The notes beneath the pieces are model-generated. The model searched no databases and had not been told where the DNA came from. It worked only from the letters and a program-made list of their open reading frames with translations. A stretch of DNA of 58,533 bases from Gemmatimonadales bacterium (GTDB taxonomy: Bacteria; Gemmatimonadota; Gemmatimonadetes; Palauibacterales; Palauibacteraceae): NCBI GenBank assembly GCA_009838765.1, contig VXQX01000042.1, forward strand, positions 1 to 58,533, given 5' to 3'. Made by a program: the position numbers and the translations under genes. Shown here one piece after another: positions 9,192-17,028 of this stretch (positions are counted from its first letter, which is position 1; the number at the start of each line of letters is the position of its first letter).

Positions 9192-10550
9192 ATGGCGAAC
9201 GGCCAGAACGCGGCAGCTGCCGCGGCGAACATCTTCAAGGTGCCGGAGCTCAAGGCGAAGATCCTCTTCACTCTGCTCTGTCTCGCCCTGTACCGTCTCG
9301 GCTCCCACATCACGACGCCGGGTGTGAACGTCGTGGCCCTGCAGGCCCTTGCCGGCCAGTTCCAGGGTACGATCTTCGGCATCTACGACCTCTTCGTGGG
9401 GGGCGGTCTGCAGCGGGCGACCGTCTTCGCCCTCGGCATCATGCCCTATATCTCGGCGAGCATCCTCTTCCAGCTCCTCGCCGCCGTCATGCCGGCGATC
9501 GAGAAGCTGCAGAAGGAAGGGGAGGAAGGCCGCCGCAAGCTCACCCAGTGGACGCGGTATACCACCGTAGTGCTGTGCATCGGGCAATCCTACACCTACG
9601 CGCTCTTCCTCGAGGCTCAGCCGGGCGCAGTGCTCGATCCCGGTCTCGATTTTCGCCTGCTCACCGTGCTCATGCTCACGACCGGGGGCGTGTTCGTCAT
9701 GTGGCTCGGCGAGCAGATCACCGAGCGCGGCGTCGGCAACGGCATGTCTCTGCTCATCTTCTTCTCGATTCTGCAGGGCTTTCCCGGAGCCGTGCTCAAC
9801 ACCTTCGAACTCTACCAGGCTGGCGGCATCTCGCTCATCAAGCTCGCCGCCCTCGCGGCGACGCTCGTGGCCATCATGGCGGCGGTCGTCGCCCTGACGA
9901 TGGCGCAGCGCAAGATCCCGGTGCAGATCCCGCGCAAGGTCGTGGGCAGGGGCCGAATCCGGGAAGGGCAGCGGTCGTTCATCCCGCTGCGGATCAACTC
10001 CGCCGGCGTGATGCCGATCATCTTCGCCCAGTCGATCATCATTATCCCGGGCACCCTCGCCGCATTCATGGGCAATCCCGGACCGGGCAGCTCGGGCGCC
10101 CGGCGTTTCATCTACGAGATCAGCCAGGCGCTGCAGGTGGGGACGGCGTGGTACTACGTGCTCTACGTCGTTCTCATCGTCTACTTCACCTACTTCTACA
10201 CGTCCATCATCTTCAACCCGACGGATCTGGCAGAGAATCTGAAGCGCCAGGGCGGGTTCATTCCGGGGGTCAAGCCCGGCGCGAAGACGGCGGACTATAT
10301 CGATCACGTGCTGACGCGGATCACGCTGCCGGGCGCGGTCTACCTGGCGCTGATCGCCGTTCTGCCCTACCTGATCTTCTCGATCTTCGACCTTCAGACC
10401 TTCTTCTTCGGCGGCACCTCCCTGCTCATCGTCGTGGGGGTCGCGCTCGATACGATGCAGCAACTGCAGCAGCATCTCCTGCTGCGTCAGTACGAGGGAT
10501 TCATGAAGAAGGGTCGCGTCAAGTATCGAGGCAGACAGCGCTACATGTGA
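9192..10550 (+). CDS. secY: Preprotein translocase subunit SecY
   Basis: A 452-aa multi-pass membrane protein forming the channel of the Sec translocon. It has about ten hydrophobic segments, the plug-region text DLFVGGGLQRATVFALGIMPYISASI (in pieces), the loop GRGRIREGQRSFIPLRINSAGVMP and a basic C-terminal tail GRVKYRGRQRYM. It is placed after rplO as in most spc operons. Its TGA shares one base with the adk ATG. The partner SecA is encoded 14 kb downstream. Confidence 0.98.
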   Translation: MANGQNAAAAAANIFKVPELKAKILFTLLCLALYRLGSHITTPGVNVVALQALAGQFQGTIFGIYDLFVGGGLQRATVFALGIMPYISASILFQLLAAVMPAIEKLQKEGEEGRRKLTQWTRYTTVVLCIGQSYTYALFLEAQPGAVLDPGLDFRLLTVLMLTTGGVFVMWLGEQITERGVGNGMSLLIFFSILQGFPGAVLNTFELYQAGGISLIKLAALAATLVAIMAAVVALTMAQRKIPVQIPRKVVGRGRIREGQRSFIPLRINSAGVMPIIFAQSIIIIPGTLAAFMGNPGPGSSGARRFIYEISQALQVGTAWYYVLYVVLIVYFTYFYTSIIFNPTDLAENLKRQGGFIPGVKPGAKTADYIDHVLTRITLPGAVYLALIAVLPYLIFSIFDLQTFFFGGTSLLIVVGVALDTMQQLQQHLLLRQYEGFMKKGRVKYRGRQRYM

Positions 10551-11212
10551 TGGGCGTGCGGCTGATCATCATGGGTCCTCCAGGGGTCGGGAAGGGCACG
10601 CAAGGCGAGTTTCTGGCCGAGCGCTTCGGGGTTCCGCGCCTGTCAACCGGCGACATGATCCGCGCTGCGCTCAAGGCCGGAACCGCGCTCGGTGAGAGGG
10701 TTCGCGACTACTACGAAGCGGGCGAACTCGTGCCGGACGAGGTCGTCCTGGGACTCGTCGCCGAGGCTATCGACGGTTCGGAGGCGAGCGGCGGGTTCGT
10801 GCTTGACGGGTTCCCGCGCACGGTGCCCCAGGCCGACGGGCTCGGAGAACTGCTGACCGCCCGAGGCATCGGACTGGACGCGGTGCTTTCGCTCGAGGCG
10901 CCGGAAGAAGAACTCGTCGACCGCATTTCCGGACGGCGGGTGTGCGGAGCGTGCGGCCTCGTGACGCATGTGCGTGCCGTGGGCGAGGCCGCCGCCTGCC
11001 CGGCTTGCGTGGCCACCCTTGTGCAGCGCTCGGACGACCGCGCCGAGACCGTTCGCAATCGGCTGGCGGTCTACGGCGCGCAGACGGAGCCGCTGCTCGC
11101 CTACTACGCCCGGTCGGAGACCGGACTGACCGCGGTGGACGGCACCGGGACCCTGGAAGCGGTGCGGGATCGTCTCTTCGAGACGCTGCGCACGGCGGAG
11201 ATGGCCGGTTGA
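10550..11212 (+). CDS. adk: Adenylate kinase, zinc-LID type
   Basis: A 220-aa adenylate kinase (ATP + AMP to 2 ADP, cytoplasm). The P-loop GPPGVGKGT is at residues 9-17, the AMP-binding STGDMIRAA follows, and FVLDGFPRT is present. The LID has two Cys pairs (CGAC and CPAC), the zinc-binding form also found in Gram-positive enzymes, whereas E. coli has no such cysteines. The ATG overlaps the secY stop by one base and the stop overlaps the map start, so secY-adk-map are probably co-translated. Confidence 0.97.
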   Translation: MGVRLIIMGPPGVGKGTQGEFLAERFGVPRLSTGDMIRAALKAGTALGERVRDYYEAGELVPDEVVLGLVAEAIDGSEASGGFVLDGFPRTVPQADGLGELLTARGIGLDAVLSLEAPEEELVDRISGRRVCGACGLVTHVRAVGEAAACPACVATLVQRSDDRAETVRNRLAVYGAQTEPLLAYYARSETGLTAVDGTGTLEAVRDRLFETLRTAEMAG

Positions 11213-11991
11213 TCCGGCTGAAGTCGTCCGCCCAGATCGAGGCCATCGCCGCGGCGGGGGCGATCGTGGCGGAGGTCCTCGAGATGGCGGCGGAGCGGGC
11301 CATCCCCGGACGGAGCACCGGGGAGCTGGACGACATGGCGGAGGCGATGATCCGCGACCACCCGGGCGCGACGCCTGCATTCAAGGGGCTGTACGGGTTT
11401 CCGGCCACGCTGTGCACGAGCATCAACGAAGAGGTCGTACATGGCATTCCGTCGTTCCGGCGCGAGTTGAAGTCGGGCGACATCGTGAGCGTCGACGTCG
11501 GCGTCAAGCTCGACGGCCTGTTCGCGGACGCGGCCGTCACGATCCCCGTCGGCAGGGTAGCGCCGGCGACGGCGCGGCTCCTCGGGGTGACCCGAACGGC
11601 GCTCGATGCGGGTATCGAGGCGGCGTGTGCCGGGGCCCAGCTCGGCGACCTGGGCTGGGCGATTCAAACGCACGTCGAGGCCGAGGGCTTCAGCGTGATT
11701 CGGGAGCTGGTGGGACATGGCGTCGGGGAAGCGCCCCACGAGGAGCCGCAGGTTCCGAACTATGGAGTGCGCAACCGCGGGTTCCGGATGCAGGCGGGGC
11801 TCGTCATCGCCATCGAGCCGATGGTTAACGCGGGTGGGCCGGAAATCCGGACGCTCGACGATGAATGGACGGTGGTGACGGGGGATGGACGCCTCTCGGC
11901 GCATTTCGAGCATACCGTGGCGGTGACGTCGGAGGGTCCGCGCGTGCTGACGCGCGTCGTCGCTCCGGCGCGAGCAGCAGGGGAGGCCTGA
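11209..11991 (+). CDS. map: Methionine aminopeptidase, type I
   Basis: A 260-aa enzyme removing the initiator Met from nascent proteins. All five metal ligands of the pita-bread fold are visible: Asp in SVDVG, Asp in FADAAVT, His in [12 protein letters not shown], Glu in IEPMVN and Glu in HFEHTVAVT. The N-terminus ([20 protein letters not shown]) begins at a TTG at 11209 overlapping the adk stop by 4 nt; no ATG precedes the conserved part. It lies between adk and infA as in many bacteria. Confidence 0.96.
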   Translation: MIRLKSSAQIEAIAAAGAIVAEVLEMAAERAIPGRSTGELDDMAEAMIRDHPGATPAFKGLYGFPATLCTSINEEVVHGIPSFRRELKSGDIVSVDVGVKLDGLFADAAVTIPVGRVAPATARLLGVTRTALDAGIEAACAGAQLGDLGWAIQTHVEAEGFSVIRELVGHGVGEAPHEEPQVPNYGVRNRGFRMQAGLVIAIEPMVNAGGPEIRTLDDEWTVVTGDGRLSAHFEHTVAVTSEGPRVLTRVVAPARAAGEA

Positions 11992-11992
11992 G

Positions 11993-12211
11993 TTGGCGAA
12001 GGAAGAACCGATCCAGATGACGGGGGAGGTCGCCGAGGCGCTTCCCAACGCGATGTTCCGCGTGGAGTTGGAGAACGGGCACCAGATCGTCTGCCACGTC
12101 TCCGGCAAGATTCGAATGAACTACATACGGATCCTGCCGGGCGACCGGGTCGCGGTCGAGTTGTCGCCCTACGATCTGACGAGAGGGCGGATCACGTACC
12201 GCTACAAGTGA
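11993..12211 (+). CDS. infA: Translation initiation factor IF-1
   Basis: A 72-aa OB-fold protein ([52 protein letters not shown] in pieces), exactly the usual length. IF-1 occupies the ribosomal A site during initiation. The start is TTG at 11993 with GGAGG six nt upstream; the map stop ends two bases before it. After the gene there is a 73-nt gap carrying a promoter candidate. Confidence 0.97.
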   Translation: MAKEEPIQMTGEVAEALPNAMFRVELENGHQIVCHVSGKIRMNYIRILPGDRVAVELSPYDLTRGRITYRYK

Positions 12212-12217
12212 TCGAAT

Positions 12218-12246
12218 TTGTTCGGATCGGTTCGGGCTGGTATTTT
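12218..12246 (+). promoter_or_regulatory. Candidate sigma70-type promoter before rpmJ
   Basis: TTGTTC (12218-12223) and TATTTT (12241-12246) are separated by 17 bp in the only gap of more than 70 bp in the distal ribosomal cluster, 38 bp before the rpmJ ATG. Local base composition is notably AT-richer than its surroundings. It would start an rpmJ-rpsM-rpsK-rpsD-rpoA-rplQ transcript independent of secY. This is a pattern match only. Confidence 0.55.
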
Positions 12247-12284
12247 GAAGGGTTGCCATCGAACCGCCACCGGAGGACGGAAGC

Positions 12285-12401
12285 ATGAAGGTTCGTTCGA
12301 GTGTCAGGCGAATTTGCGAGCATTGCAAGGTCATCCGCAGGCGCGGTGTCGTGCGGGTGATCTGCAGTCGAGATCCAAAGCACAAGCAGCGGCAGGGATA
12401 G
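12285..12401 (+). CDS. rpmJ: 50S ribosomal protein L36, zinc form
   Basis: A 38-aa protein starting [20 protein letters not shown] in pieces, with Cys11, Cys14, Cys27 and His33 forming the zinc site of the C+ form of L36. CGGAGGACGG before the ATG (12270-12279) is a strong ribosome binding site. The gene sits in its usual position between infA and rpsM. It is the shortest gene of the window, and the call is secure because the whole length matches the family. Confidence 0.97.
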   Translation: MKVRSSVRRICEHCKVIRRRGVVRVICSRDPKHKQRQG

Positions 12402-12411
12402 GCAGGAAACC

Positions 12412-12792
12412 ATGGCACGCATAGCCGGAGTCGATCTCCCGCGGAACAAGCGGATCGAGGTGGGCCTCACGTACATCTACGGAATCGGCCACTCGACGGC
12501 GCGCAACATCCTCGCCGAGACGGGCGTGGATGGGGATGTTCGCGTCTACCAGTTGTCCGACGATGACGTCAACAAGCTGCGCCGGGTCATCGAGAATCAC
12601 TACAAGGTCGAGGGTTCGCTGCGTACCGAAACCTCGATGAACGTGAAGCGTCTGATGGACATCGGATGCTATCGCGGGATGCGGCACAGGCGGAATCTGC
12701 CGGTGCGCGGCCAGCGCACGCACACCAACGCCCGGACCCGAAAGGGGCCGCGGCGCGCGGTGGCCGGCAAGAAGAAGGCGCCCCGGAAGTAG
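12412..12792 (+). CDS. rpsM: 30S ribosomal protein S13
   Basis: A 126-aa S13 starting [26 protein letters not shown] in pieces, with the C-terminal [28 protein letters not shown] block and a Lys/Arg tail. S13 contacts the P-site tRNA and forms bridges with the 50S. AGGAAA precedes the ATG. A 42-nt gap separates it from rpsK. Confidence 0.97.
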   Translation: MARIAGVDLPRNKRIEVGLTYIYGIGHSTARNILAETGVDGDVRVYQLSDDDVNKLRRVIENHYKVEGSLRTETSMNVKRLMDIGCYRGMRHRRNLPVRGQRTHTNARTRKGPRRAVAGKKKAPRK

Positions 12793-12834
12793 GCGCGGCA
12801 ACCACGTCGGCCAAGAACGGAGGATGCGCGGGGA

Positions 12835-13215
12835 ATGGTGAAACGGGTAAGAAAGAAGAAGCGCCAGGTCGATGCCGAGGGCGTCGCCCACATCAAGGCG
12901 ACCTTCAACAATACGATCATCACGATCACGACTCTGACCGGGGACACCGTCGCCTGGGCCAGCGCCGGAAAGGCGGGATTCAAGGGTTCCAAGAAATCCA
13001 CGCCCTTTGCCGCCACCATCGCTGCCGAGACGGTGGGACGCGAGGCCGCCGGCATGGGGATGCGGCGAGTCCACGTGGAGGTGCAGGGTCCCGGGTCGGG
13101 ACGTGAGTCGGCGATTCAGGCGCTGCAGGCGGCCGGTCTCGCGATCCGTTCGATCAAGGACGTGACGCCGATTCCGCACAACGGATGCCGTCCGCCGAAG
13201 AAGCGGAGGGTATAG
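12835..13215 (+). CDS. rpsK: 30S ribosomal protein S11
   Basis: A 126-aa S11 with [39 protein letters not shown] and the C-terminal [19 protein letters not shown], the standard family ending. The N-terminal extension is Lys/Arg-rich ([10 protein letters not shown]). S11 is on the 30S platform near the decoding site. The ATG is preceded by GCGGGGA; the TAG stop abuts the rpsD ATG. Confidence 0.97.
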   Translation: MVKRVRKKKRQVDAEGVAHIKATFNNTIITITTLTGDTVAWASAGKAGFKGSKKSTPFAATIAAETVGREAAGMGMRRVHVEVQGPGSGRESAIQALQAAGLAIRSIKDVTPIPHNGCRPPKKRRV

Positions 13216-13848
13216 ATGGCTCGCTATACGGGACCCGTCTGCCGGCTGTGCCGGCGCGAGGGAGAAAAACTCTTCCTCAAGGGGAAGCGCTGCTTCACAG
13301 AGAAATGCGCGATCGAGCGCCGAGCCTTCCCCCCCGGTCAGCATGGCGGCGGCCGCCGGCGACGTCGCCAGTCGGAGTACGCCGTGCAGCTGCGGGAGAA
13401 GCAGAAGGTGAAGCGGATCTACGGACTCGCGGAGAAGCAGTTTCGCTCTCTCTTCAAGAAGGCTTCCCGCGTCCCGGGCGTCACGGGCGAGAACCTGCTC
13501 GTCGCGCTCGAGAGCCGACTCGACAATATCGTCTATCGTCTCGGCTTTGCGCCCTCTCGCAAGGCGGCGCGTCAGCTCATTCGGCACCGCCATGTACGGG
13601 TCGAAGGGGCAACGGTCGACGTGCCGAGCTATTCCATCGGACCCGGTGCGGAGGTGTCCATGGCACCAGGAGCGCGGAAGTTGCCGGTGGTGATCGAGGC
13701 GATCGAGGATCGGCGGTCACGCGATCAGCTGTCGTGGCTGGGCGTCGACTACGACGCGGCGAGCGGGCGAATGCTCGAGCGTCCGTCCCGGTCCGATATT
13801 CCGCTCGCCGTCGAAGAACAGTTGATCGTCGAACTCTACAGCAAGTAA
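13216..13848 (+). CDS. rpsD: 30S ribosomal protein S4, four-cysteine form
   Basis: A 210-aa S4, a primary 16S rRNA assembly protein. The N-terminal region has the Cys cluster CRLC ... CFTEKC that binds zinc in the C+ S4 form, then AFPPGQHGGGRRRRRQSEYAVQLREKQK (in pieces). The S4 RNA-binding domain is at VALESRLDNIVYRLGFAPSR and ARQLIRHRHVRVEG. S4 represses the alpha operon in E. coli. It begins on the base after rpsK and is followed by a 68-nt gap with a strong hairpin. Confidence 0.97.
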   Translation: MARYTGPVCRLCRREGEKLFLKGKRCFTEKCAIERRAFPPGQHGGGRRRRRQSEYAVQLREKQKVKRIYGLAEKQFRSLFKKASRVPGVTGENLLVALESRLDNIVYRLGFAPSRKAARQLIRHRHVRVEGATVDVPSYSIGPGAEVSMAPGARKLPVVIEAIEDRRSRDQLSWLGVDYDAASGRMLERPSRSDIPLAVEEQLIVELYSK

Positions 13849-13858
13849 GCCCGCGACG

Positions 13859-13883
13859 CCGCGGGCCGGCATCCGGCCCGCGG
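13859..13883 (+). promoter_or_regulatory. Perfect GC hairpin between rpsD and rpoA
   Basis: Arms CCGCGGGCCGG (13859-13869) and CCGGCCCGCGG (13873-13883) are perfectly complementary around a three-base loop (CAT). There is no T-run after it, so it is not a textbook intrinsic terminator. It lies 10 nt after the rpsD stop and 33 nt before the rpoA start. Plausible roles are an attenuator, an RNase processing or mRNA-stabilising stem, or a binding site for S4; the sequence does not decide between them. Confidence 0.6.
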
Positions 13884-13916
13884 GATTCGCTGAGCAAAAC
13901 ATGGAGTGAAGTGCAT

Positions 13917-15020
13917 ATGACGGTGTCGGTAGACCTGGCCGGTCTCGTGCTTCCGGAAGCGATGGAGGAACAGCGGCGCTCCCCCAGCGGGGCGCGCGCA
14001 TCGTTCCTCCTCCAGCCGCTGGAGCGCGGGTTCGGGCACACGATTGGAAACTCGATCCGGCGGATCATGTTGTCCTCGCTTCCCGGTGCGGCGGTCTGGG
14101 CCTTCCGGGCGGACGGCGTTCAGCATGAACACCAGACGGTGGATGGAGTCGCCGAGGATGTACATCAGATCATTCAGAATCTGAAGCGTCTGGTTCTGGT
14201 AATGGACGAGGACAAGGACGACGCGAAGCTCTCGCTGACGGCGCACAAGGCCGGTCCGGTAACGGCGGCGCAGATCGCGGAGCATGCCTCGGTCCGGGTG
14301 GTGAACCCGGACCTCGTGCTCTTCACACTGCAGGAGGACCTGCCCGCGAACCGTCCACTCGCCCTCGACCTGTGGGTGAATCGCGGGCGCGGCTTCGTCA
14401 TGGCGGAGCACCATGCGCCTCCCGAGGAGAACGAAACCAGGCGCGAGTTTCCGGTTGGTACGATCCGGATCGACGCCGTCTACAACCCCGTCACCCGAGC
14501 GAATTTCAATGTGCGGGAAACCCGCGTCGGCCAGCGCACGGACTTCGACCGGCTCGAGGTGGACGTCGAGACGAACGGAGCCCTGAATCCGGCGGAAGCG
14601 GTGTCGCAGGCGGCGGAAATCGTCCGGCTGCACCTGTCGTATTTCAGTCAGATGGGGACGGTGCCGATGCTGCCGGATGCCCTCGAGCCCGTCGCAGAGA
14701 AGCGCGAGAAGAAGCCCGTCGATCCGGAGCTTGTGGAGTTGCTCGAACGCTCGCTCGAGGAGTTCGGCGAGGTCTCGGCCCGTTCAAGGAATACGCTCGA
14801 AAAGCAGGGGATCACGACGCTGGGCGATGTCGTCACGCGGTCGCGCGATGCCATCCTGAGGCTGGAGAATTTCGGAGAAAAATCCCTTGAGGAACTGGCG
14901 GAGGTCCTCGGCCGGCACGGACTCCGGTTCGGCATGTCGTTCGTGCGGGATGAAGACGGGAACCTCTATCTGAAGGACGATCTGGCGGGAAACGGAGCCC
15001 ACGGCGACGATGAGGCATAG
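13917..15020 (+). CDS. rpoA: DNA-directed RNA polymerase subunit alpha
   Basis: A 367-aa alpha subunit, a little longer than the common 310-340 aa. The N-terminal domain carries [23 protein letters not shown], which mediates dimerisation and beta/beta-prime binding, and [19 protein letters not shown]. The C-terminal domain (about residues 285-345) has [13 protein letters not shown] and [15 protein letters not shown], the UP-element and activator contact region, then an acidic tail. ATG 13917 is preferred; the frame is open upstream through rpsD but that text is unrelated. Confidence 0.97.
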   Translation: MTVSVDLAGLVLPEAMEEQRRSPSGARASFLLQPLERGFGHTIGNSIRRIMLSSLPGAAVWAFRADGVQHEHQTVDGVAEDVHQIIQNLKRLVLVMDEDKDDAKLSLTAHKAGPVTAAQIAEHASVRVVNPDLVLFTLQEDLPANRPLALDLWVNRGRGFVMAEHHAPPEENETRREFPVGTIRIDAVYNPVTRANFNVRETRVGQRTDFDRLEVDVETNGALNPAEAVSQAAEIVRLHLSYFSQMGTVPMLPDALEPVAEKREKKPVDPELVELLERSLEEFGEVSARSRNTLEKQGITTLGDVVTRSRDAILRLENFGEKSLEELAEVLGRHGLRFGMSFVRDEDGNLYLKDDLAGNGAHGDDEA

Positions 15021-15372
15021 AAAGAAGGGGCGGGAACTCGGTCGGACGCGCAGCCATCGGAGGGCAATGCTGCGAAACATGGCGACGAGTCTCATCCTGC
15101 ACGAGCGGATCCGTACGACCGAGGCGAAAGCGAAGGAGTTGCGGCCGTTCGCCGAAAAGCTCATCACTTTGGCGAAGAGGGGCGATCTGCATAGCAGGCA
15201 ACTGGCCGGCCGACAGATCGCGGACCGCGCCGCACTGCGAAAGCTCTTCGAGAAGATCGGCCCGCGCTTCGAACATCGACCGGGCGGATACACGAGGATT
15301 CTGAAGTTGGGCGCGCGGAAGGGTGACGGAGCGGAGTTGGCGCTCATCGAATTCACCGATCGCGAGGCGTGA
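15010..15372 (+). CDS. rplQ: 50S ribosomal protein L17
   Basis: A 120-aa L17 starting [24 protein letters not shown] in pieces with [26 protein letters not shown] and [13 protein letters not shown], typical for the family. It overlaps the end of rpoA by 11 nt, so its translation is coupled to alpha. It ends the conserved alpha operon; the next gene is not ribosomal. Confidence 0.97.
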   Translation: MRHRKKGRELGRTRSHRRAMLRNMATSLILHERIRTTEAKAKELRPFAEKLITLAKRGDLHSRQLAGRQIADRAALRKLFEKIGPRFEHRPGGYTRILKLGARKGDGAELALIEFTDREA

Positions 15373-15389
15373 GGAACCGGGAGAGAGAC

Positions 15390-15893
15390 ATGTCCAACAA
15401 AGGTGAAGGTGGGCTCGGCGTCATTCTCAGCATCGTCGCGCTGGCGGCCATCGGAGGGTTCATGTACTGGCTGAACCTCCAGTCGCGCGACATCGAGGAA
15501 GCACGCGCCGCAGCTGAAGCGGCCGCGGTCGAGGCGGCCCGTGATCTGGACGCGTCCGACCTCCTCGCCGATCCGCAGGGAGCCGTCAACCGCCGCGTTA
15601 AGATCGAAGGGGTCCGCGTGGCGACCGGTCTCGGGCAGGGCGCGTTTGCCCTCGAGCTTGCGCCGGGCATCGCCTATCCCGTGCTGCTGGAGCCCGACCC
15701 GATCCAGCTCCTGAGGATGGCCGACGTGACGATTTACGGCGGCGACAGCGTCGCCGTCTCGGGGCAGGTCTACACATTCAACGATTCGATCGCCGGCGTC
15801 TGGGTCGAGTCCGGAGCGGTTCAGGAGGGCATGGGCGAGTTGATTCCATCGTCCCCGACCTTCCTGCTCGCCGACTCCGTGCACGTGCACTGA
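15390..15893 (+). CDS. Membrane-anchored protein of unknown function
   Basis: A 167-aa protein that I do not recognise. It has one N-terminal membrane helix (about residues 9-29, GVILSIVALAAIGGFMYWL), an Ala/Glu-rich helical stretch (31-51) and a C-terminal beta-rich domain (about 65-167) with VNRRVKIEGVRVATG and DSVAVSGQVYTFND, which resembles a small OB-like or beta-barrel domain. The topology predicts a periplasmic domain. ATG 15390 is chosen because GGGAGAGAGA lies directly upstream; a GTG at 15369 overlapping rplQ is an alternative. It is 17 nt after rplQ and 18 nt before rpmB, so it is probably co-transcribed with ribosomal genes. Confidence 0.8.
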   Translation: MSNKGEGGLGVILSIVALAAIGGFMYWLNLQSRDIEEARAAAEAAAVEAARDLDASDLLADPQGAVNRRVKIEGVRVATGLGQGAFALELAPGIAYPVLLEPDPIQLLRMADVTIYGGDSVAVSGQVYTFNDSIAGVWVESGAVQEGMGELIPSSPTFLLADSVHVH

Positions 15894-15911
15894 GCGGATA
15901 CTGAGCGGGTC

Positions 15912-16103
15912 ATGGCGAATTTCTGTTACGTATGCGGCAAGGGACCCGGCGTCGGGAACCACGTCAGCAACGCGAACAACAAGCGCAAGCGGCGCTTCAT
16001 GCCGAACCTCCAGCGGGTGAGGATCGTGGACGGTTCGGGTCATCGCCGTGTGCGCGTCTGCACGCGGTGCATCAAGGCGGGAAAGGTCGTCAAGGCGTCC
16101 TGA
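15912..16103 (+). CDS. rpmB: 50S ribosomal protein L28, zinc form
   Basis: A 63-aa L28 with [31 protein letters not shown] and the [13 protein letters not shown]-terminus. The CYVC and CTRC pairs make this the zinc-binding C+ form. Its position after rplQ rather than with rpmG or elsewhere is unusual compared with model genomes, but the run of + strand genes suggests it is the last gene of the transcript, since a strong hairpin follows 58 nt later. Confidence 0.96.
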   Translation: MANFCYVCGKGPGVGNHVSNANNKRKRRFMPNLQRVRIVDGSGHRRVRVCTRCIKAGKVVKAS

Positions 16104-16161
16104 CGACGCGTCTCGGCGACGTTTCGTACGTAGCGGGGGTCTTGCCACGGACTGCTGACCT

Positions 16162-16195
16162 GCGACCGGCCGCGGGGGGGTCCGCGGCCGGTCGC
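16162..16195 (+). terminator. 14-bp GC hairpin after rpmB
   Basis: Perfect inverted repeat with arms GCGACCGGCCGCGG (16162-16175) and CCGCGGCCGGTCGC (16182-16195) around the loop GGGGGT. It lies in the 109-nt gap between rpmB and hemD, where the ribosomal cluster ends. No T-run follows, which is common in very GC-rich genomes, so a terminator or 3-prime end stabiliser is the best reading. Confidence 0.65.
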
Positions 16196-16212
16196 CCCGC
16201 ATCGGCGGTTCG

Positions 16213-17028
16213 GTGATCTCCTCCCCGCTCCCGCTCGCGGGCCAGCATGTACTGGTCACACGGCCGGCCGGGCAGGCCGAAGGCTTCCGCACCCTGCTGG
16301 AGGCGGCGGGGGCGACCGTGACCACGGCGCCCACCATCCGTTTGGTTCCGCCATCCGACCCGGGGGCGCTGGCACGGGCGGCGGCACGGCTGGCCGAATA
16401 CGACTGGATCGTGCCGACCAGCGTGAACGCCGTACGCCGCCTGGCGGCGGCCGCCTCGGCGGCGGACTCGACGGTTGCGCTGGCGACGGGCCGGCTCGCC
16501 GCCGTAGGTCCGGCGACCGCGGACGCACTGCGCGGCCTCGGCGTGGCACAGTGCCTCGTACCGCCGGTCTATCGCGGAGAAGCGCTCGCGGACGAGATCG
16601 TGGCGGCGACCGGTGCGGAAAGCCTCTCGGACTCGCGGATCCTGCTCGTGCAGGCCGAGCGGGGGCGTCCGGTGCTGCGGGAACGGCTGGTCGCCGCCGG
16701 AGCGCGAGTCGATGTTGCCCCTGCCTACGCGGTAGAGGTCAACCGCGATGTGCGAGGCCCGCTCCGCGAGTTCATCGAACTGGGTCGCGGGGACTGGCTG
16801 ACCTTCACGGCCTCATCGGCCGCCCGCGCGTTCGTGCAACTCGTCGGCGCACAGACCGGCGGCGCGCTCGTGGCCGCCATCAGTCCCGTGACCGCGGCGA
16901 CGCTCTCCGAGTTCGGTCTGCCCGTGCATGTCGTGGCGGCGACGCACTCGATGCCGGGGATGGTGGACGCGCTGGTTGCTTCCGCCGCCCGCTCCGGCCG
17001 TCTTGCCGCGACGCATGGTCATGCCTGA
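16213..17028 (+). CDS. hemD: Uroporphyrinogen-III synthase
   Basis: A 271-aa HemD-fold protein. The opening PLAGQHVLVTRPAGQAEGF, the mid-segment RLAAVGPATADALRGLGV and GDWLTFTASSAARAFVQLV are the diagnostic weakly conserved spots of the family. The enzyme cyclises hydroxymethylbilane to uroporphyrinogen III in haem biosynthesis. The start is GTG 16213, 17 nt after the hairpin. It overlaps hemB, so the two form an operon; hemC, which usually precedes hemD, is absent from the window. Confidence 0.9.
   Translation: MISSPLPLAGQHVLVTRPAGQAEGFRTLLEAAGATVTTAPTIRLVPPSDPGALARAAARLAEYDWIVPTSVNAVRRLAAAASAADSTVALATGRLAAVGPATADALRGLGVAQCLVPPVYRGEALADEIVAATGAESLSDSRILLVQAERGRPVLRERLVAAGARVDVAPAYAVEVNRDVRGPLREFIELGRGDWLTFTASSAARAFVQLVGAQTGGALVAAISPVTAATLSEFGLPVHVVAATHSMPGMVDALVASAARSGRLAATHGHA

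Noticed and set aside
9548-10549. Alternative frame through secY fused in frame to adk
   Set aside because: The text before the adk ATG at 10550 is out-of-frame secY with no domain; the P-loop start defines Adk.
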